From Aureispira sp. CCB-QB1 (lineage in GTDB: Bacteria > Bacteroidota > Bacteroidia > Chitinophagales > Saprospiraceae), in contig NZ_JHBV01000016.1 in the NCBI RefSeq assembly GCF_000724545.1, positions 62,001 to 126,000 on the forward strand: 64,000 bases of DNA, written 5' to 3'. The position numbers and the translations under genes were made by a program. The notes under the pieces are model-generated. The model made no database searches, was not told where the DNA came from, and worked only from the letters and a program-made list of their open reading frames with translations. Positions 54,166-64,000 of this stretch are shown in pieces. Positions within the stretch are counted from its first letter, which is position 1. The number at the start of each line of letters is the position of its first letter.

Positions 54166-55047
54166 ATGCAAAAAAAAATCTTTTACACACTTTTATGTTG
54201 TATAATTAGTAACTTGTGTGCCGCCCAAAACTATACCTCTTTTGATTTTAACAATGGTCTGTGGGAAGAAGAATATTATCACATGCAACATCAACGTTCT
54301 AGGTATAATTACTATATAGATGGGGACACGGTCATCAATAACCTTACTTATCAAAAATTATACAGGATTGGAGAACTTACCTATTCTTACGGAACAACGT
54401 ATGCTTCATGGCATAGTTTTTCTACCAATATGGGCTTTATCCGAGAAGATAATAACAAAAAAGTGTACCACTTACAGGGTAATATAGAAGAACGTTTATA
54501 TGATTTTGACATAGCATTAGGGGATACCGTTTCAATTCCTACAATTGCATACTCGTATGATAGTGCTATTGTGGTTGCTGTAGATAGTGTTTTTATTTGC
54601 TCTACCATGCGTCAGCGTTATAAATTAGATCCTATTGGAACACAGTTAATGCATGATCTCTATTGGACAGAAGGCATTGGCAGTTCTCATGGTCTTATTC
54701 CTAGGTATAGCTGGTTTGAGAGTGGGGTGATACATGTTTGTTACTCAGATAGCACTTGTGCTACTCCTTGCTCAAACTTTCTGTCTACTATGAAAGTAAA
54801 AAGTCAACACTCAAAACTAGCTACGGTATATCCCAACCCAAGTTCTGAAAAGAGCATTATTCAGCTTAACAACGAAGCTACTACGACTAAAATTCAAGTG
54901 ATCAACAATATTGGGCAAGTCATCTTAAATAAAAGGACTAATAACCAAGAAGAACAACTTGATTTGAGTAGTTGGCCGATAGGTCTTTATGTTATTAAAT
55001 TAGAATACGACCAATATATAGAAACACATTTTTTAATCAAAGAATAA
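54166..55047 (+). CDS. Small secreted T9SS type A protein inside the glycan cluster
   Basis: The start is placed at 54166 (signal peptide KKIFYTLLCCIISNLCAAQ); upstream in-frame ATGs at 54043 and 54136 lie before it, the first inside the preceding gene. The product has 293 residues. The body has DGDTVINNLTYQKLYRI and HDLYWTEGIGSSHGLIPRYS, a pattern seen in many uncharacterised Bacteroidota secreted proteins. The C-terminal about 70 residues are a T9SS type A sorting domain (VYPNPSSEKSIIQLNNEATT to the end). T9SS type A cargo is often attached to a surface lipopolysaccharide, so its position among glycan genes is suggestive but may be chance. Confidence 0.82.
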   Translation: MQKKIFYTLLCCIISNLCAAQNYTSFDFNNGLWEEEYYHMQHQRSRYNYYIDGDTVINNLTYQKLYRIGELTYSYGTTYASWHSFSTNMGFIREDNNKKVYHLQGNIEERLYDFDIALGDTVSIPTIAYSYDSAIVVAVDSVFICSTMRQRYKLDPIGTQLMHDLYWTEGIGSSHGLIPRYSWFESGVIHVCYSDSTCATPCSNFLSTMKVKSQHSKLATVYPNPSSEKSIIQLNNEATTTKIQVINNIGQVILNKRTNNQEEQLDLSSWPIGLYVIKLEYDQYIETHFLIKE

Positions 55048-55080
55048 ATAGTTTTTGCCAAACAGCGCATTATACCTTTC

Positions 55081-55956
55081 ATGAAAGACATTTTAGTTTC
55101 TGTAATCATACCAGCCTACAAAGCAGGGCAATACATCGAAGAGACCATCCAAGGGGTTTTAAATCAAACCCATGATAATTTTGAATTAATTATTGTAGAC
55201 GATGGTTCGCCTGACAATCAAGCAGAAGTTATTGCACCTATTGTTGCCTCAGACAATCGCATTCAGTATATCAAGCAAAAAAATGGCGGTGTTTCTTCTG
55301 CTAGAAATCATGGTTTTAGGCTGTCTAAAGGCAATTTTTTAGCTTTTCTAGATGCAGATGATATTTGGCTGCCGAATAATCTAGAGGTAAAATTGGCTAA
55401 ATTTGCCACCGACAAAGCATTTGGTTTGGTTCATTCAGATATGGCGATTATGGATGGCAATTCACAATTAACTGGGGAGACCAAAAGCGGGAAAGAAGGA
55501 TATATTTTGGATGATTTATTGTCGTGGAATGGTACTTGTGTTCCTACTCCAAGTAGTATTTTAGTGCGACGAGAAGTCGTAGAAAAAGTTGGTGGCTTCG
55601 ACCTAGAATTATCCAATGCTGCCGACCAAGAATTTTTCTTTCGAGTTGCCAAAGATTATAAAATAGGTCGAGTACCTGAGGTCACTTGGTGGTATCGAGT
55701 ACATGACAACAATATGCATAGCAACATTCCTGTTATGGAAAAAGATGCCTTACTCGCCTATCAAAGAGCCGAAGAAAACAAATTATTTAAATCAAAAGCA
55801 TTTCGAAATCAGTGTTTTGCCAACATGTATTTAATTATGGGGGCTTCTTGGTGGGGAGATGGCCACAATAAGTCCAAAGGAATGCAATATTTATTAAAAG
55901 CCATTACTACCCATCCACCGGCTGTTGGAAAAGTATTTAAAAAGCTGTTTTCTTAA
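55081..55956 (+). CDS. Glycosyltransferase family 2
   Basis: The 291 residues have a GT-A fold: SVIIPAYKAGQYIEETIQGV (residues 6-25), IIVDDGSPDNQ (37-47), GGVSSARNHGF, AFLDADDIWLPNN (DAD metal site, about 89-97) and VWWYRVHDNNMH-type end. These are family GT2 signatures for polysaccharide synthesis. It lies between the small T9SS gene and a GT4-like gene, all on the plus strand with short gaps. Confidence 0.93.
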   Translation: MKDILVSVIIPAYKAGQYIEETIQGVLNQTHDNFELIIVDDGSPDNQAEVIAPIVASDNRIQYIKQKNGGVSSARNHGFRLSKGNFLAFLDADDIWLPNNLEVKLAKFATDKAFGLVHSDMAIMDGNSQLTGETKSGKEGYILDDLLSWNGTCVPTPSSILVRREVVEKVGGFDLELSNAADQEFFFRVAKDYKIGRVPEVTWWYRVHDNNMHSNIPVMEKDALLAYQRAEENKLFKSKAFRNQCFANMYLIMGASWWGDGHNKSKGMQYLLKAITTHPPAVGKVFKKLFS

Positions 55957-56011
55957 ACAATCAATGAATCCTCACCTTAAAAGTTTTATTTTTTAACCTT
56001 CATTAGCATTC

Positions 56012-57262
56012 ATGGCTGTATCTAAGCAAAAACCGTCTATTCTTATTTGTGCATCGCATAGTTTCAAAGATCCATTGTTTAATGGGTTGATGTATCAATA
56101 CATCTTAGAACACCAAAAAGCATCTCAATATGCCTATCGGTATCATATTGTAACAGAAGAACAAGCTGCTTATGCCCTTTCCTCTGGAGAACAAGCAAAG
56201 CTTCAAGCTCAATTAAAAGAACAAGACTTGTTTTGGCACCCCATGCCCTATCGAGGAGGGAAATTTATTTTGTTTAAGAAACTATGGAACTTCATTGGTT
56301 TGTTTTTCAAAATATGGGGCATCAAGCGTAGAGAAAAAGCAAAAGTTATTATTGGTTTTTTAGCCATTGCGGGGGGCTATGCTTATATTATTTCTAGAGT
56401 ATTAAGACTTAAGTTGATGGTTTTTTGCTTTGAACCGCATAGCTTATACATGAAAGAATTTGGCATTTGGTCAGGGAGTTCTTTAAAATATAAAATCCTA
56501 AACAAAATCGAATACTTGCAAGCTACTCGTGCCGATTATGTAACAGGTCCTACGATTCATACCATCGAATTGCTAAAAAAATGGCAATCTAAGGCTAAGT
56601 TGTTTAGAGTTCCAATTAGTGTTGACACTCAAAAATTCACCTTTTCAACTCAAGATCGTCAACGTATTCGAGCACAATATAATATCCCTGAGGATCGTTA
56701 TGTAATGCTTTATTTAGGTAAGTTTAATGGGATTTATTATAATGAAAAAGAAGTTGCTGATTTTTGTAAACGACTCGTCCACTTTGACCCTAGCATTTTT
56801 ATTTTCACCATCTCGCCAACCCCTTCAGAAGCTGTTGAAAAGGCATATCTAGAAGCAGGTTTGGGCAAGCGTGACTTTTTAGTTTTAAATAAAATTCCTT
56901 ACGAGGAAATTGAAGGATATATTTCGGCTTGTGATATGGGAATTGTTGCTATTCCGCCTTTGGATTCTCAAAAGTATCGTACCCCCGTCAAAATTGGCAA
57001 TTACTTGGCTTGTGGGATTCCTTTTTTACTAAATAGAGGGATTGCGGACGATGATATCATGGCAGAAGAAGAAAATGTGGGAGTAGTTTTCGAAAGTTTG
57101 GATGCCAAAGATTTTGCCCCTCCTTTAGCGACCTTAAAAAGGTTTATGCAAGAAGACAAGTTGAGCCTTCAAAAACGCTGTAGAGCAGCTGCAATAAAGC
57201 ACCGAGGCATCCAAAACTCGGTAGAAGTACTTGATAAAATGATTCAAGAAGTGTATCCATAA
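56012..57262 (+). CDS. Glycosyltransferase family 4-like
   Basis: The 416 residues have a GT-B fold. The N-terminal half has LICASHSFKDPLFNGLMYQY and a hydrophobic membrane-associated stretch (about 108-140). The C-terminal half has MLYLGKFNGIYYNEKEVADF, IPYEEIEGYISACDMGIVAI and KIGNYLACGIPFLLNRGIAD, the E/G-rich donor site of family 4. It is probably cytoplasmic, peripheral on the inner membrane, building a glycan. Specific donor unknown. Confidence 0.85.
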   Translation: MAVSKQKPSILICASHSFKDPLFNGLMYQYILEHQKASQYAYRYHIVTEEQAAYALSSGEQAKLQAQLKEQDLFWHPMPYRGGKFILFKKLWNFIGLFFKIWGIKRREKAKVIIGFLAIAGGYAYIISRVLRLKLMVFCFEPHSLYMKEFGIWSGSSLKYKILNKIEYLQATRADYVTGPTIHTIELLKKWQSKAKLFRVPISVDTQKFTFSTQDRQRIRAQYNIPEDRYVMLYLGKFNGIYYNEKEVADFCKRLVHFDPSIFIFTISPTPSEAVEKAYLEAGLGKRDFLVLNKIPYEEIEGYISACDMGIVAIPPLDSQKYRTPVKIGNYLACGIPFLLNRGIADDDIMAEEENVGVVFESLDAKDFAPPLATLKRFMQEDKLSLQKRCRAAAIKHRGIQNSVEVLDKMIQEVYP

Positions 57263-57364
57263 TTATGAAAACGACCAAGTACTTGTAAAGTCATTCAAAA
57301 CTAGCTACTGTTTATACTTTTTGTAAGAATTAGTAGCCTATTCAGAGTATCAATAGTATAAAAT

Positions 57365-58291
57365 ATGGCAAATATATTTGTTACCGGTGGAACAGGCTTT
57401 ATGGGGTCTCATATTGTTGAATTATTAGTACAACAAGGACACCAGGTTACGGTATTAACATCTAGCTCCAGCATACACCCCAATATCCAACATTTACAAG
57501 CTCAAATAAAAATTGTTCGAGGTGATTTTGGCAATTATCAATTGGTTTTGGAACATCTAAAAAACATAGATATCATTGTCCATATTGCTTGGACAACGGT
57601 TCCCAAAACAGCTTCCGAAAATCCAATTTATGATGCTCAAACGAATATTATTGGAAGCATACACCTTTTAGAAGCTGCGGTAAAAGCCCAAGTCAAAAAA
57701 GTAATTTTTGTATCTACAGGCGGCGCACTCTACGGCGTCCCCCAATATACTCCTATTGACGAGGCACATCCCATTCGTCCAATTTCTGCTTATGGTATTT
57801 CAAAGATGGCTTTTGAACGTTATTTGCATTTCTTTTATCAAAATAAAGGTTTAGATTATAACATCTTTAGAATTGCCAACGCTTATGGCACCCGTCAAAA
57901 TTTAACTAAAAACCAAGGAGTAATAGGCATTTGGTTGCAAAAAATAAAAGAAAATCAGCCTATTGAAATTTGGGGCGATGGTTCCGTAGTCCGTGATTAT
58001 ATTTATGTGACAGATGTAGCTCAAATTATTGCCAAAGGAATTGCATATCAAGGCAAAGACAAAGTATTTAATGTAGGTTCTGGGCTAGGATATTCTTTAA
58101 ATGAAATTTTGGAAGTTTGCCAAAAAGTAAGCCAAAAAACACCAAGTGTTACTTATTTAGATGGTCGTAGTTTTGATGTTCCTGTTAATATTTTATCTAT
58201 TCAAAAAGCACAAGAACAACTTGACTGGCAACCTCAAATTTCGATTGAAAAAGGAATTGAAGCTACTTGGGACTGGTTAATTTCTATATAA
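57365..58291 (+). CDS. NAD-dependent sugar-nucleotide epimerase/dehydratase
   Basis: The 308-residue extended SDR has NIFVTGGTGFMGSHIVELLV (GGTGFMG at 8-14), STGGALYG, and the catalytic YGISK. The C-terminal part has WGDGSVVRDYIYVTDVAQII and VFNVGSGLGYSLNEILEV, typical of GalE/RmlB-like proteins. Length is slightly short of GalE. Probable reaction: C4 epimerisation or reduction of a UDP- or dTDP-sugar. It is the last glycan gene of the plus-strand run, with the membrane protein starting 1 nt later. Confidence 0.88.
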   Translation: MANIFVTGGTGFMGSHIVELLVQQGHQVTVLTSSSSIHPNIQHLQAQIKIVRGDFGNYQLVLEHLKNIDIIVHIAWTTVPKTASENPIYDAQTNIIGSIHLLEAAVKAQVKKVIFVSTGGALYGVPQYTPIDEAHPIRPISAYGISKMAFERYLHFFYQNKGLDYNIFRIANAYGTRQNLTKNQGVIGIWLQKIKENQPIEIWGDGSVVRDYIYVTDVAQIIAKGIAYQGKDKVFNVGSGLGYSLNEILEVCQKVSQKTPSVTYLDGRSFDVPVNILSIQKAQEQLDWQPQISIEKGIEATWDWLISI

Positions 58292-58292
58292 T

Positions 58293-58808
58293 ATGGAAGA
58301 ACATGAAATTTTAGATCTTAAATCCCCCCAAAAGCACCTGCCTAGTTGGCTCGTTCGTTGGCAGTGGCACTTTATACATGCTGGAATAATTATCGGTTTG
58401 CATTTTTTTGTTGCCTTTTGCTTGACCTCTATACTGCCTATCTTTCCTAGAGTTATTGCAGATATGATTAGCTTTCTTTTGTTAATCATCATTATTTTTG
58501 GCACTTGTGGTATTAGTATTTATATCTGTAAAAAAGGTTATCGTTGGTCTTGGTTAACAGCATTGATATTAGGTGCTTTTGTTTTTTTTTGTTGTTTTGT
58601 CTACACTATGAGTAATCTCGATTATTGGGTGGATATATTCACAAATAAGTTGCAAGATTGGACAACCTTTTCGGATAAAAAATTAAAAAACATATTAGAA
58701 ATTGTCGTTGTTGGAATTGTATACAGTTTCTGGGCAATTATTAGTTTTGAAATTTTAGTGCTTCTAGGACATGTTATATCTCAATTAACCCACAAAGAAG
58801 AAACATAG
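58293..58808 (+). CDS. Small membrane protein of unknown function
   Basis: The 171 residues have four predicted membrane segments (about 26-50, 55-78, 84-107, 131-160) and a short charged N-terminus. No family was recognised. It starts 1 nt after the epimerase stop, so it is translated with that operon. A frame on the other strand (58277-58504) is a shadow. Confidence 0.7.
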   Translation: MEEHEILDLKSPQKHLPSWLVRWQWHFIHAGIIIGLHFFVAFCLTSILPIFPRVIADMISFLLLIIIIFGTCGISIYICKKGYRWSWLTALILGAFVFFCCFVYTMSNLDYWVDIFTNKLQDWTTFSDKKLKNILEIVVVGIVYSFWAIISFEILVLLGHVISQLTHKEET

Positions 58809-58819
58809 AGTCTTATGCG

Positions 58820-59233
58820 CTATACTAGCCAAACCAATTGAGGTGCTCTATTCTCTCCTCCATAAACAATTGCATTCTGTTGATATTGCCTCCCTATCTC
58901 TTTCCCTGATTCCAACGATAAATTACAAACAAAATAACTTTTTTCAGCCTCCCAGCTTGAATTATCAGGTACACCATTCGCCTCAAAGAAGATACACTTT
59001 GTATCTATTAAAGTCTGCTTTAATTGTTCATTATTTGCTTGATTCATTTCCAAAGAGCACTCTTTAGAATAAGGATTATAGGCAGTGATAATTGCCCAAG
59101 TCTTTATACCTTCTCTTTCACAAAACGATAGGAAGAGCTCATTCTCTTTTTTTATCCTAAGTTGGTATATCTCTTCTTGGTTATAAACTTCGTAAGTAGT
59201 ACTTAAATATGCTTGTTCAAGAAATGTGTTCAT
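58820..59233 (-). CDS. DUF3293-like protein
   Basis: The 137 residues match the DUF3293 pattern: AIITAYNPYSKECSLEMNQA (about 47-66), ANGVPDNSSWEAEKSYFV and GRQYQQNAIVYG. The function of the family is not established. Its start overlaps the stop of the hydroxylase-like gene by 17 nt, so it is translated from the same mRNA as the third gene of a three-gene operon. Confidence 0.75.
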   Translation of the reverse strand: MNTFLEQAYLSTTYEVYNQEEIYQLRIKKENELFLSFCEREGIKTWAIITAYNPYSKECSLEMNQANNEQLKQTLIDTKCIFFEANGVPDNSSWEAEKSYFVCNLSLESGKEIGRQYQQNAIVYGGENRAPQLVWLV

Positions 59234-60095
59234 GATTATTAATATTTGTTAAGGTTAAACTTAGAAATGGATCCCAGTTGTCAATAATAACAGCTTGCAC
59301 TTGTCCGTCTTTTTCAAAGACATCGACACCACTCACTTCTTTAGGCAACAACATGATTTTTTGCGCTGCAAATGGTCTTTCAGCTGGCGGAACCCATCCA
59401 TAATTTCCTTTTGTATACAACTCGTTGTTTTTGTCCCTCAAATGCTTCCCAAAATTCACCCAACAATTTTGGCCTCTAGTTTCGGTTGTCATGGCAGCCC
59501 TTGCTAGTGGACTTAACATTCGAATATGAGTTACCCATGCTAAATCTTCTCCAATAGGACCAAAGCTATAACCATAGGTTGCATGACCAAAAATATCATG
59601 AACAATTCGAAAAACATCGTTGACTAAAAGTTCATATCCTTTAATGCAAATACCCGTATTCTGAAGCATTGGATTATTAAAATCCAACACACCTTTACCA
59701 AAGCCATTCGTTGTTTTGAAAAAATACATATGATAGTTATAAATGTCTTTTACCATTTCCAAACTATTCTCATAAGGTTCTCCTTGTCCATCATACGGCT
59801 CAAACTCAATATCCATTTCTCTAATAATAAAATAGAATTGTTGCAAGATTTCTTTTGCTAGTGCTTTATAAGCCACTTTAACAACTTTACTTTGAGGATT
59901 ATTGACACCGACTTCGTAGGCATCTGCTATTTTCATTCCTACAGAAAAAGTCATTCGTTCTCTATAGACAAAATTGTAATGCGGAATTTTATACGTATTC
60001 TTGTAATCTGTTTTTAACTTATTTAACAATGGGTAGGGATCATTTTTTAATGTTTTAATGTGGTAAGCCTTTACCAACTCTTTTAGCTTATTCAT
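59217..60095 (-). CDS. Aromatic amino acid hydroxylase-like iron protein
   Basis: The 292 residues have no clear annotated family by eye, but residues 160-210 carry VFRIVHDIFGHATYGYSFGP and AAMTTETRGQNCWVNFG. His166 and His171 in HDIFGH have the spacing of the iron ligands in phenylalanine hydroxylase (HELLGH), and Glu205, 34 residues later, would be the third ligand. This is the 2-His-1-carboxylate pattern of the biopterin-dependent aromatic amino acid hydroxylases (Glu 40 residues after the second His there). No regulatory domain is present. The SAH-hydrolase-like gene ends 2 nt upstream and the DUF3293 gene overlaps downstream. Substrate is unknown; the fold assignment is inference from motifs. 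Confidence 0.6.
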   Translation of the reverse strand: MNKLKELVKAYHIKTLKNDPYPLLNKLKTDYKNTYKIPHYNFVYRERMTFSVGMKIADAYEVGVNNPQSKVVKVAYKALAKEILQQFYFIIREMDIEFEPYDGQGEPYENSLEMVKDIYNYHMYFFKTTNGFGKGVLDFNNPMLQNTGICIKGYELLVNDVFRIVHDIFGHATYGYSFGPIGEDLAWVTHIRMLSPLARAAMTTETRGQNCWVNFGKHLRDKNNELYTKGNYGWVPPAERPFAAQKIMLLPKEVSGVDVFEKDGQVQAVIIDNWDPFLSLTLTNINNHEHIS

Positions 60096-60097
60096 TT

Positions 60098-61159
60098 TTA
60101 AATGTATTCTTTTTCATTAAAAATAGATTCCCATTCAGCCACAATTTCTTCTGCCAAAAAACTAGGAAATGGATGAACTCCATTGTCTAAACGAGCAAAT
60201 CTTAATAAATCTACTCCTAGATTATGTGCATAAAACACAGGGTCCAAATACCTCATCAAAGTTGGCTGATCGACAAAGAAGTTGATAGGGCGCTTTTCAC
60301 ACATAACACCTTTTTTTTCAAAACCATAACCAAACTCATCTTCACCACCCATGTTTGCCAAGTATTTAGCTTTGAATGCTTTAGGATTATACCTATCTGA
60401 TATGACGTTTTTAATCCCTGTTGCTGTGACAATAGCAAACATTTGTGAAGCTGATGCTTCTACATTTTTTTGATCGTCCGCAGACAATACCTTAAATCCA
60501 GCATGAAAAGCTTGCGCTATATGCTCCTGTTTTTGTTCTACAACCGTAATATCTTGAGTATAATTTTTCAAATGGTGGGCAATTCCTCTACCAACTTTTC
60601 CATAACCAAAAACCATCATCTTTCTCCCCTTAATGTTCTCTTGTGTCAGCTCCAAAAAGGCTCGAACAAAAGCCTCTCCAGTTCCTAAAACGCCTTCTAA
60701 GTGCTTGATTTTACTTTGGTCTACAGAAATGACAGGATAATCAATTTCAGCTGCTTTGTATTTATTCGTTCCTGTTCCTGTGATTTCTACCCCTCCAATA
60801 CTAGGGCTGGTTTTATCCAATAATTCGGCCGCACAATCCATTGTAATATCAAATGACTGATGTCTTATTTTTTCAATAGGCACCCAATCTCCTCCAGCTT
60901 GTACAAATTGATGGACAAGCTCTCTATCTACCTCCATAAAACTAGGAGAGGTTACAACAAGATCAGCCCCTCCCACATATAGCGTTTCAAGTTTTACAAT
61001 CGTCTCTCTGGTAAAAGGAATATTGTGTAAAATGCGCAGGTCTTTATAAGGCAAATTTTTGGCAACTCTTTTGAGCTGCTTTTGAAGGAAGGGATACTGT
61101 CCTTTGTCAAAATACCCTTTTTGCTCGTTGATAAATTGATGTATTGATTCCATTGTCAA
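60098..61159 (-). CDS. S-adenosylhomocysteine hydrolase-like NAD-binding protein
   Basis: The 353 residues are shorter than true adenosylhomocysteinase (about 430-470). The middle resembles that family: GGVEITGTGTNKYKAAEI (Glu125 aligning with the EETTTG segment), PVISVDQSKIKHLEGVLGTG (the region of the catalytic Lys/Asp) and the NAD-binding MMVFGYGKVGRGIAHHL (GYGKVGRG at 185-192). The segment that is NIGHFD in the true enzyme reads NMGGEDEFGYG here, so the catalytic His is missing. An NAD-dependent enzyme on a different substrate is more likely than SAH hydrolysis. It is the first gene of a tight three-gene operon. Confidence 0.7.
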   Translation of the reverse strand: MTMESIHQFINEQKGYFDKGQYPFLQKQLKRVAKNLPYKDLRILHNIPFTRETIVKLETLYVGGADLVVTSPSFMEVDRELVHQFVQAGGDWVPIEKIRHQSFDITMDCAAELLDKTSPSIGGVEITGTGTNKYKAAEIDYPVISVDQSKIKHLEGVLGTGEAFVRAFLELTQENIKGRKMMVFGYGKVGRGIAHHLKNYTQDITVVEQKQEHIAQAFHAGFKVLSADDQKNVEASASQMFAIVTATGIKNVISDRYNPKAFKAKYLANMGGEDEFGYGFEKKGVMCEKRPINFFVDQPTLMRYLDPVFYAHNLGVDLLRFARLDNGVHPFPSFLAEEIVAEWESIFNEKEYI

Positions 61160-61810
61160 TTATAATAATTCTAATAATATTTAATAATCTAACCAAGTCA
61201 CTCTTAGGCATAGTAGTTCCTGTCTTCTCAACAGTACGTTGTTGGAAAATAAGCTACTTTAACCTGTAATATTCAGTAGTTGTTATTGACAAAACCTCAT
61301 TGACATGCATTAAAACATTATAACATATTCTATACACATCACTGATCTTACGACATAGAATTATACCTTTGAAATTAGGCTATAAAGTCAATTATAAATT
61401 GAAATTTTCCTAAATTCAATAACATACTACTGAAAAATAATTACTATTTAATATTATAGATTAAGGCAAGTTGCTATAGATCGCTTACATTTTTAAATTG
61501 AAAAAAGTTTCTAATCCCAAAATGTATGCGCCAAAAGGCTTGAAACATAGCAGTAGGAAATATCTATAAATATTAGTTGGGGGGCTGATATTATTTCAAT
61601 GAAATAATATAATACAAGTGGTTTGGGATTTTTTGTGGCGAGCTTATAATATAAATTAATTGGCTGCCAACATATTTATCATTATTTAATTGTCCTTGTT
61701 TGCAATATATAACTAATTATCTCTTAGTGCAAACTATTTTATCAATATAAGTATTGACAAAATAGATATAAACATTACAAATAATTAAAACCCAACAATT
61801 AAGCAACAAA
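61160..61810. other. Long intergenic region between the SAHH-like gene and pyrG
   Basis: About 650 nt of A/T-rich sequence without a gene. A plus-strand TACCTTTG (61364-61371) fits the -7 consensus but no plus-strand gene follows. A palindrome ATATTATTTC/GAAATAATAT lies at 61588-61597/61601-61610. The minus-strand promoter of the SAHH-like operon was not recognised. Confidence 0.5.
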
Positions 61811-61845
61811 AAAACTGTCTATAAGATAATCCCATAGACAGTTTT
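61811..61845 (-). terminator. Terminator of pyrG
   Basis: AAAACTGTCTAT (61811-61822) and ATAGACAGTTTT (61834-61845) form a perfect 12-bp stem with an 11-nt loop. Seven T occur on the minus strand (A 61808-61814). It lies 30 nt past the pyrG stop. Confidence 0.88.
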
Positions 61846-61874
61846 CTAAAATAAGTAATTATAAGCTTTTGTAT

Positions 61875-63473
<1,599 letters not shown>

Positions 63474-63505
63474 TTAATTGCAAAGAATTAAGAAGTTTGA
63501 ATCAA

Positions 63506-63520
63506 TTGCGCGCAAAACTA
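63506..63520 (-). promoter_or_regulatory. pyrG promoter -7 element with overlapping palindrome
   Basis: The minus strand reads TAGTTTTG at 63520-63513, fitting TAnnTTTG, 43 nt upstream of the pyrG ATG. The palindrome TTGCGCGCAA (63506-63515) overlaps its downstream end, where a repressor or the start-site sequence could act (inference). No -33 element is clear. Confidence 0.45.
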
Positions 63521-63648
63521 CCCTTTTTTGAATGAAATTAAGCTATAAAAGGTCATAATTATTAACATTAATTCATAGTTTTCTCTCTATCTCAAAAAGA
63601 TACTTCTTATTTTCTGTTGATATCGCTTTTTATTTTTTCAATAAATAA

Positions 63649-63685
63649 AAAGTGAGTTGCCCACAAAATACGAACAACTCACTTT
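63649..63685 (-). terminator. Terminator after the right-edge gene
   Basis: AAAGTGAGTTG (63649-63659) and CAACTCACTTT (63675-63685) form a perfect 11-bp stem with a 15-nt loop. TTTTTATTTATTG follows on the minus strand. It lies 70 nt past the stop codon of the partial gene. Confidence 0.75.
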
Positions 63686-63755
63686 AACTAAACACCATCA
63701 ATAAGCTATCTATAAATACTCTAATTTCAAACAACTTAACAGATGTATCTTTGCA

Positions 63756-64000
63756 TTATTCTAATTTATCTTCTACCCAAATGTCAAACTTTTTTTGATC
63801 TTTTGTAGAAACACCACTTCCGCCTGATCGAACAAGTTTCCCTCCAATAGTTGCTTTATATTTTACTGTAATATGGTCTCCATCAAGCATTCCTTTAGCT
63901 CTAACAATTAGATCCGCACCAGAATCCAATTCAAATGTTGTATTCCAATCAGGGGTTAAAGTTTCTGTTTGAAGTTGCCCTGCTTTATCATAATAAGATA
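63756..64000 (-). CDS. C-terminal part of a small secreted or envelope protein (cut by window edge)
   Basis: The minus strand is open from the right edge to TAA at 63758-63756, giving 81 residues: YYDKAGQLQTETLTPDWNTT, then LDSGADLIVRAKGMLDGDHI and SGVSTKDQKKFDIWVEDKLE at the end. The alternating beta pattern with W-x-x-x-F, L-I-V-R-A-K and G-K-L-V resembles the MmpS-type small beta-sandwich domain, but the match is weak and the N-terminus is outside. It is not found as a complete frame in the window. Confidence 0.6.
   Translation of the reverse strand, partial: SYYDKAGQLQTETLTPDWNTTFELDSGADLIVRAKGMLDGDHITVKYKATIGGKLVRSGGSGVSTKDQKKFDIWVEDKLE

Overview
The window reads as a chromosomal segment of a low-GC member of the Bacteroidota, most likely a Saprospiraceae-type organism (Aureispira-like; the genus is inference). 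The pointers are: an F-type ATP synthase operon ordered atpB-E-F-H-A-G without atpD/atpC, promoters of the Bacteroidota type (TAnnTTTG -7 element), almost no Shine-Dalgarno sequences, and four large secreted proteins with type IX secretion (T9SS) C-terminal sorting domains. No rRNA, tRNA, CRISPR array, transposase, integrase or phage gene was seen.

Layout. 1-733: start of a secreted TPR protein (runs off the left edge). 783-6264: ATP synthase operon on the minus strand, closed by a strong terminator. 6300-10950: divergent promoters, a small cytochrome b5-like protein, a secreted protein of unknown function and a T9SS type B surface protein. 11094-13490: minus-strand operon pheA followed by a DAHP synthase/chorismate mutase fusion. 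Its 5' leader holds two consecutive Phe-rich leader peptides, each followed by an intrinsic terminator: a tandem transcription attenuator, the most striking signal in the window. 13747-23148: two tandem paralogous giant SF1 helicases with a C-terminal nuclease-like domain. The second is longer because two stalk modules have each been triplicated. 23335-26378: a TPR protein and the PpiD folding factor. 26787-32069: a 1760-aa T9SS protein. 32702-35729: TolC plus membrane-fusion protein of an efflux system. 36306-40846: tadA, a LysM glucosaminidase, an MFS transporter and two nucleotide-sugar genes. 41197-46773: an 1858-aa repetitive T9SS protein. 47174-58291: surface polysaccharide genes (nucleotide-sugar dehydrogenase, epimerases, an RmlC-like protein, WecB and four glycosyltransferases), interrupted by one small T9SS protein. 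58820-61159: a three-gene operon of an SAH-hydrolase-like protein, an aromatic amino acid hydroxylase-like protein and a DUF3293 protein. 61875-63470: pyrG. The right edge cuts a small protein.

How the genes work together. The attenuators would let charged tRNA-Phe (and possibly tRNA-Tyr) levels set expression of the first and last enzymes of phenylalanine synthesis. The nucleotide-sugar dehydrogenase, Gfo/Idh oxidoreductase, hexapeptide acetyltransferase and WecB match four of the five steps from UDP-GlcNAc to a diacetamido mannuronate sugar. The aminotransferase step is not in the window. The glycosyltransferases would use such sugars in a surface glycan.

Non-coding structure is rich. It includes a 161-163 bp element with terminal inverted repeats present twice (MITE-like), at least two further families of short intergenic repeats, an exact 92-bp duplication inside the 1858-aa gene, and many hairpin terminators. 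All function calls come from reading motifs by eye; no database search was run.
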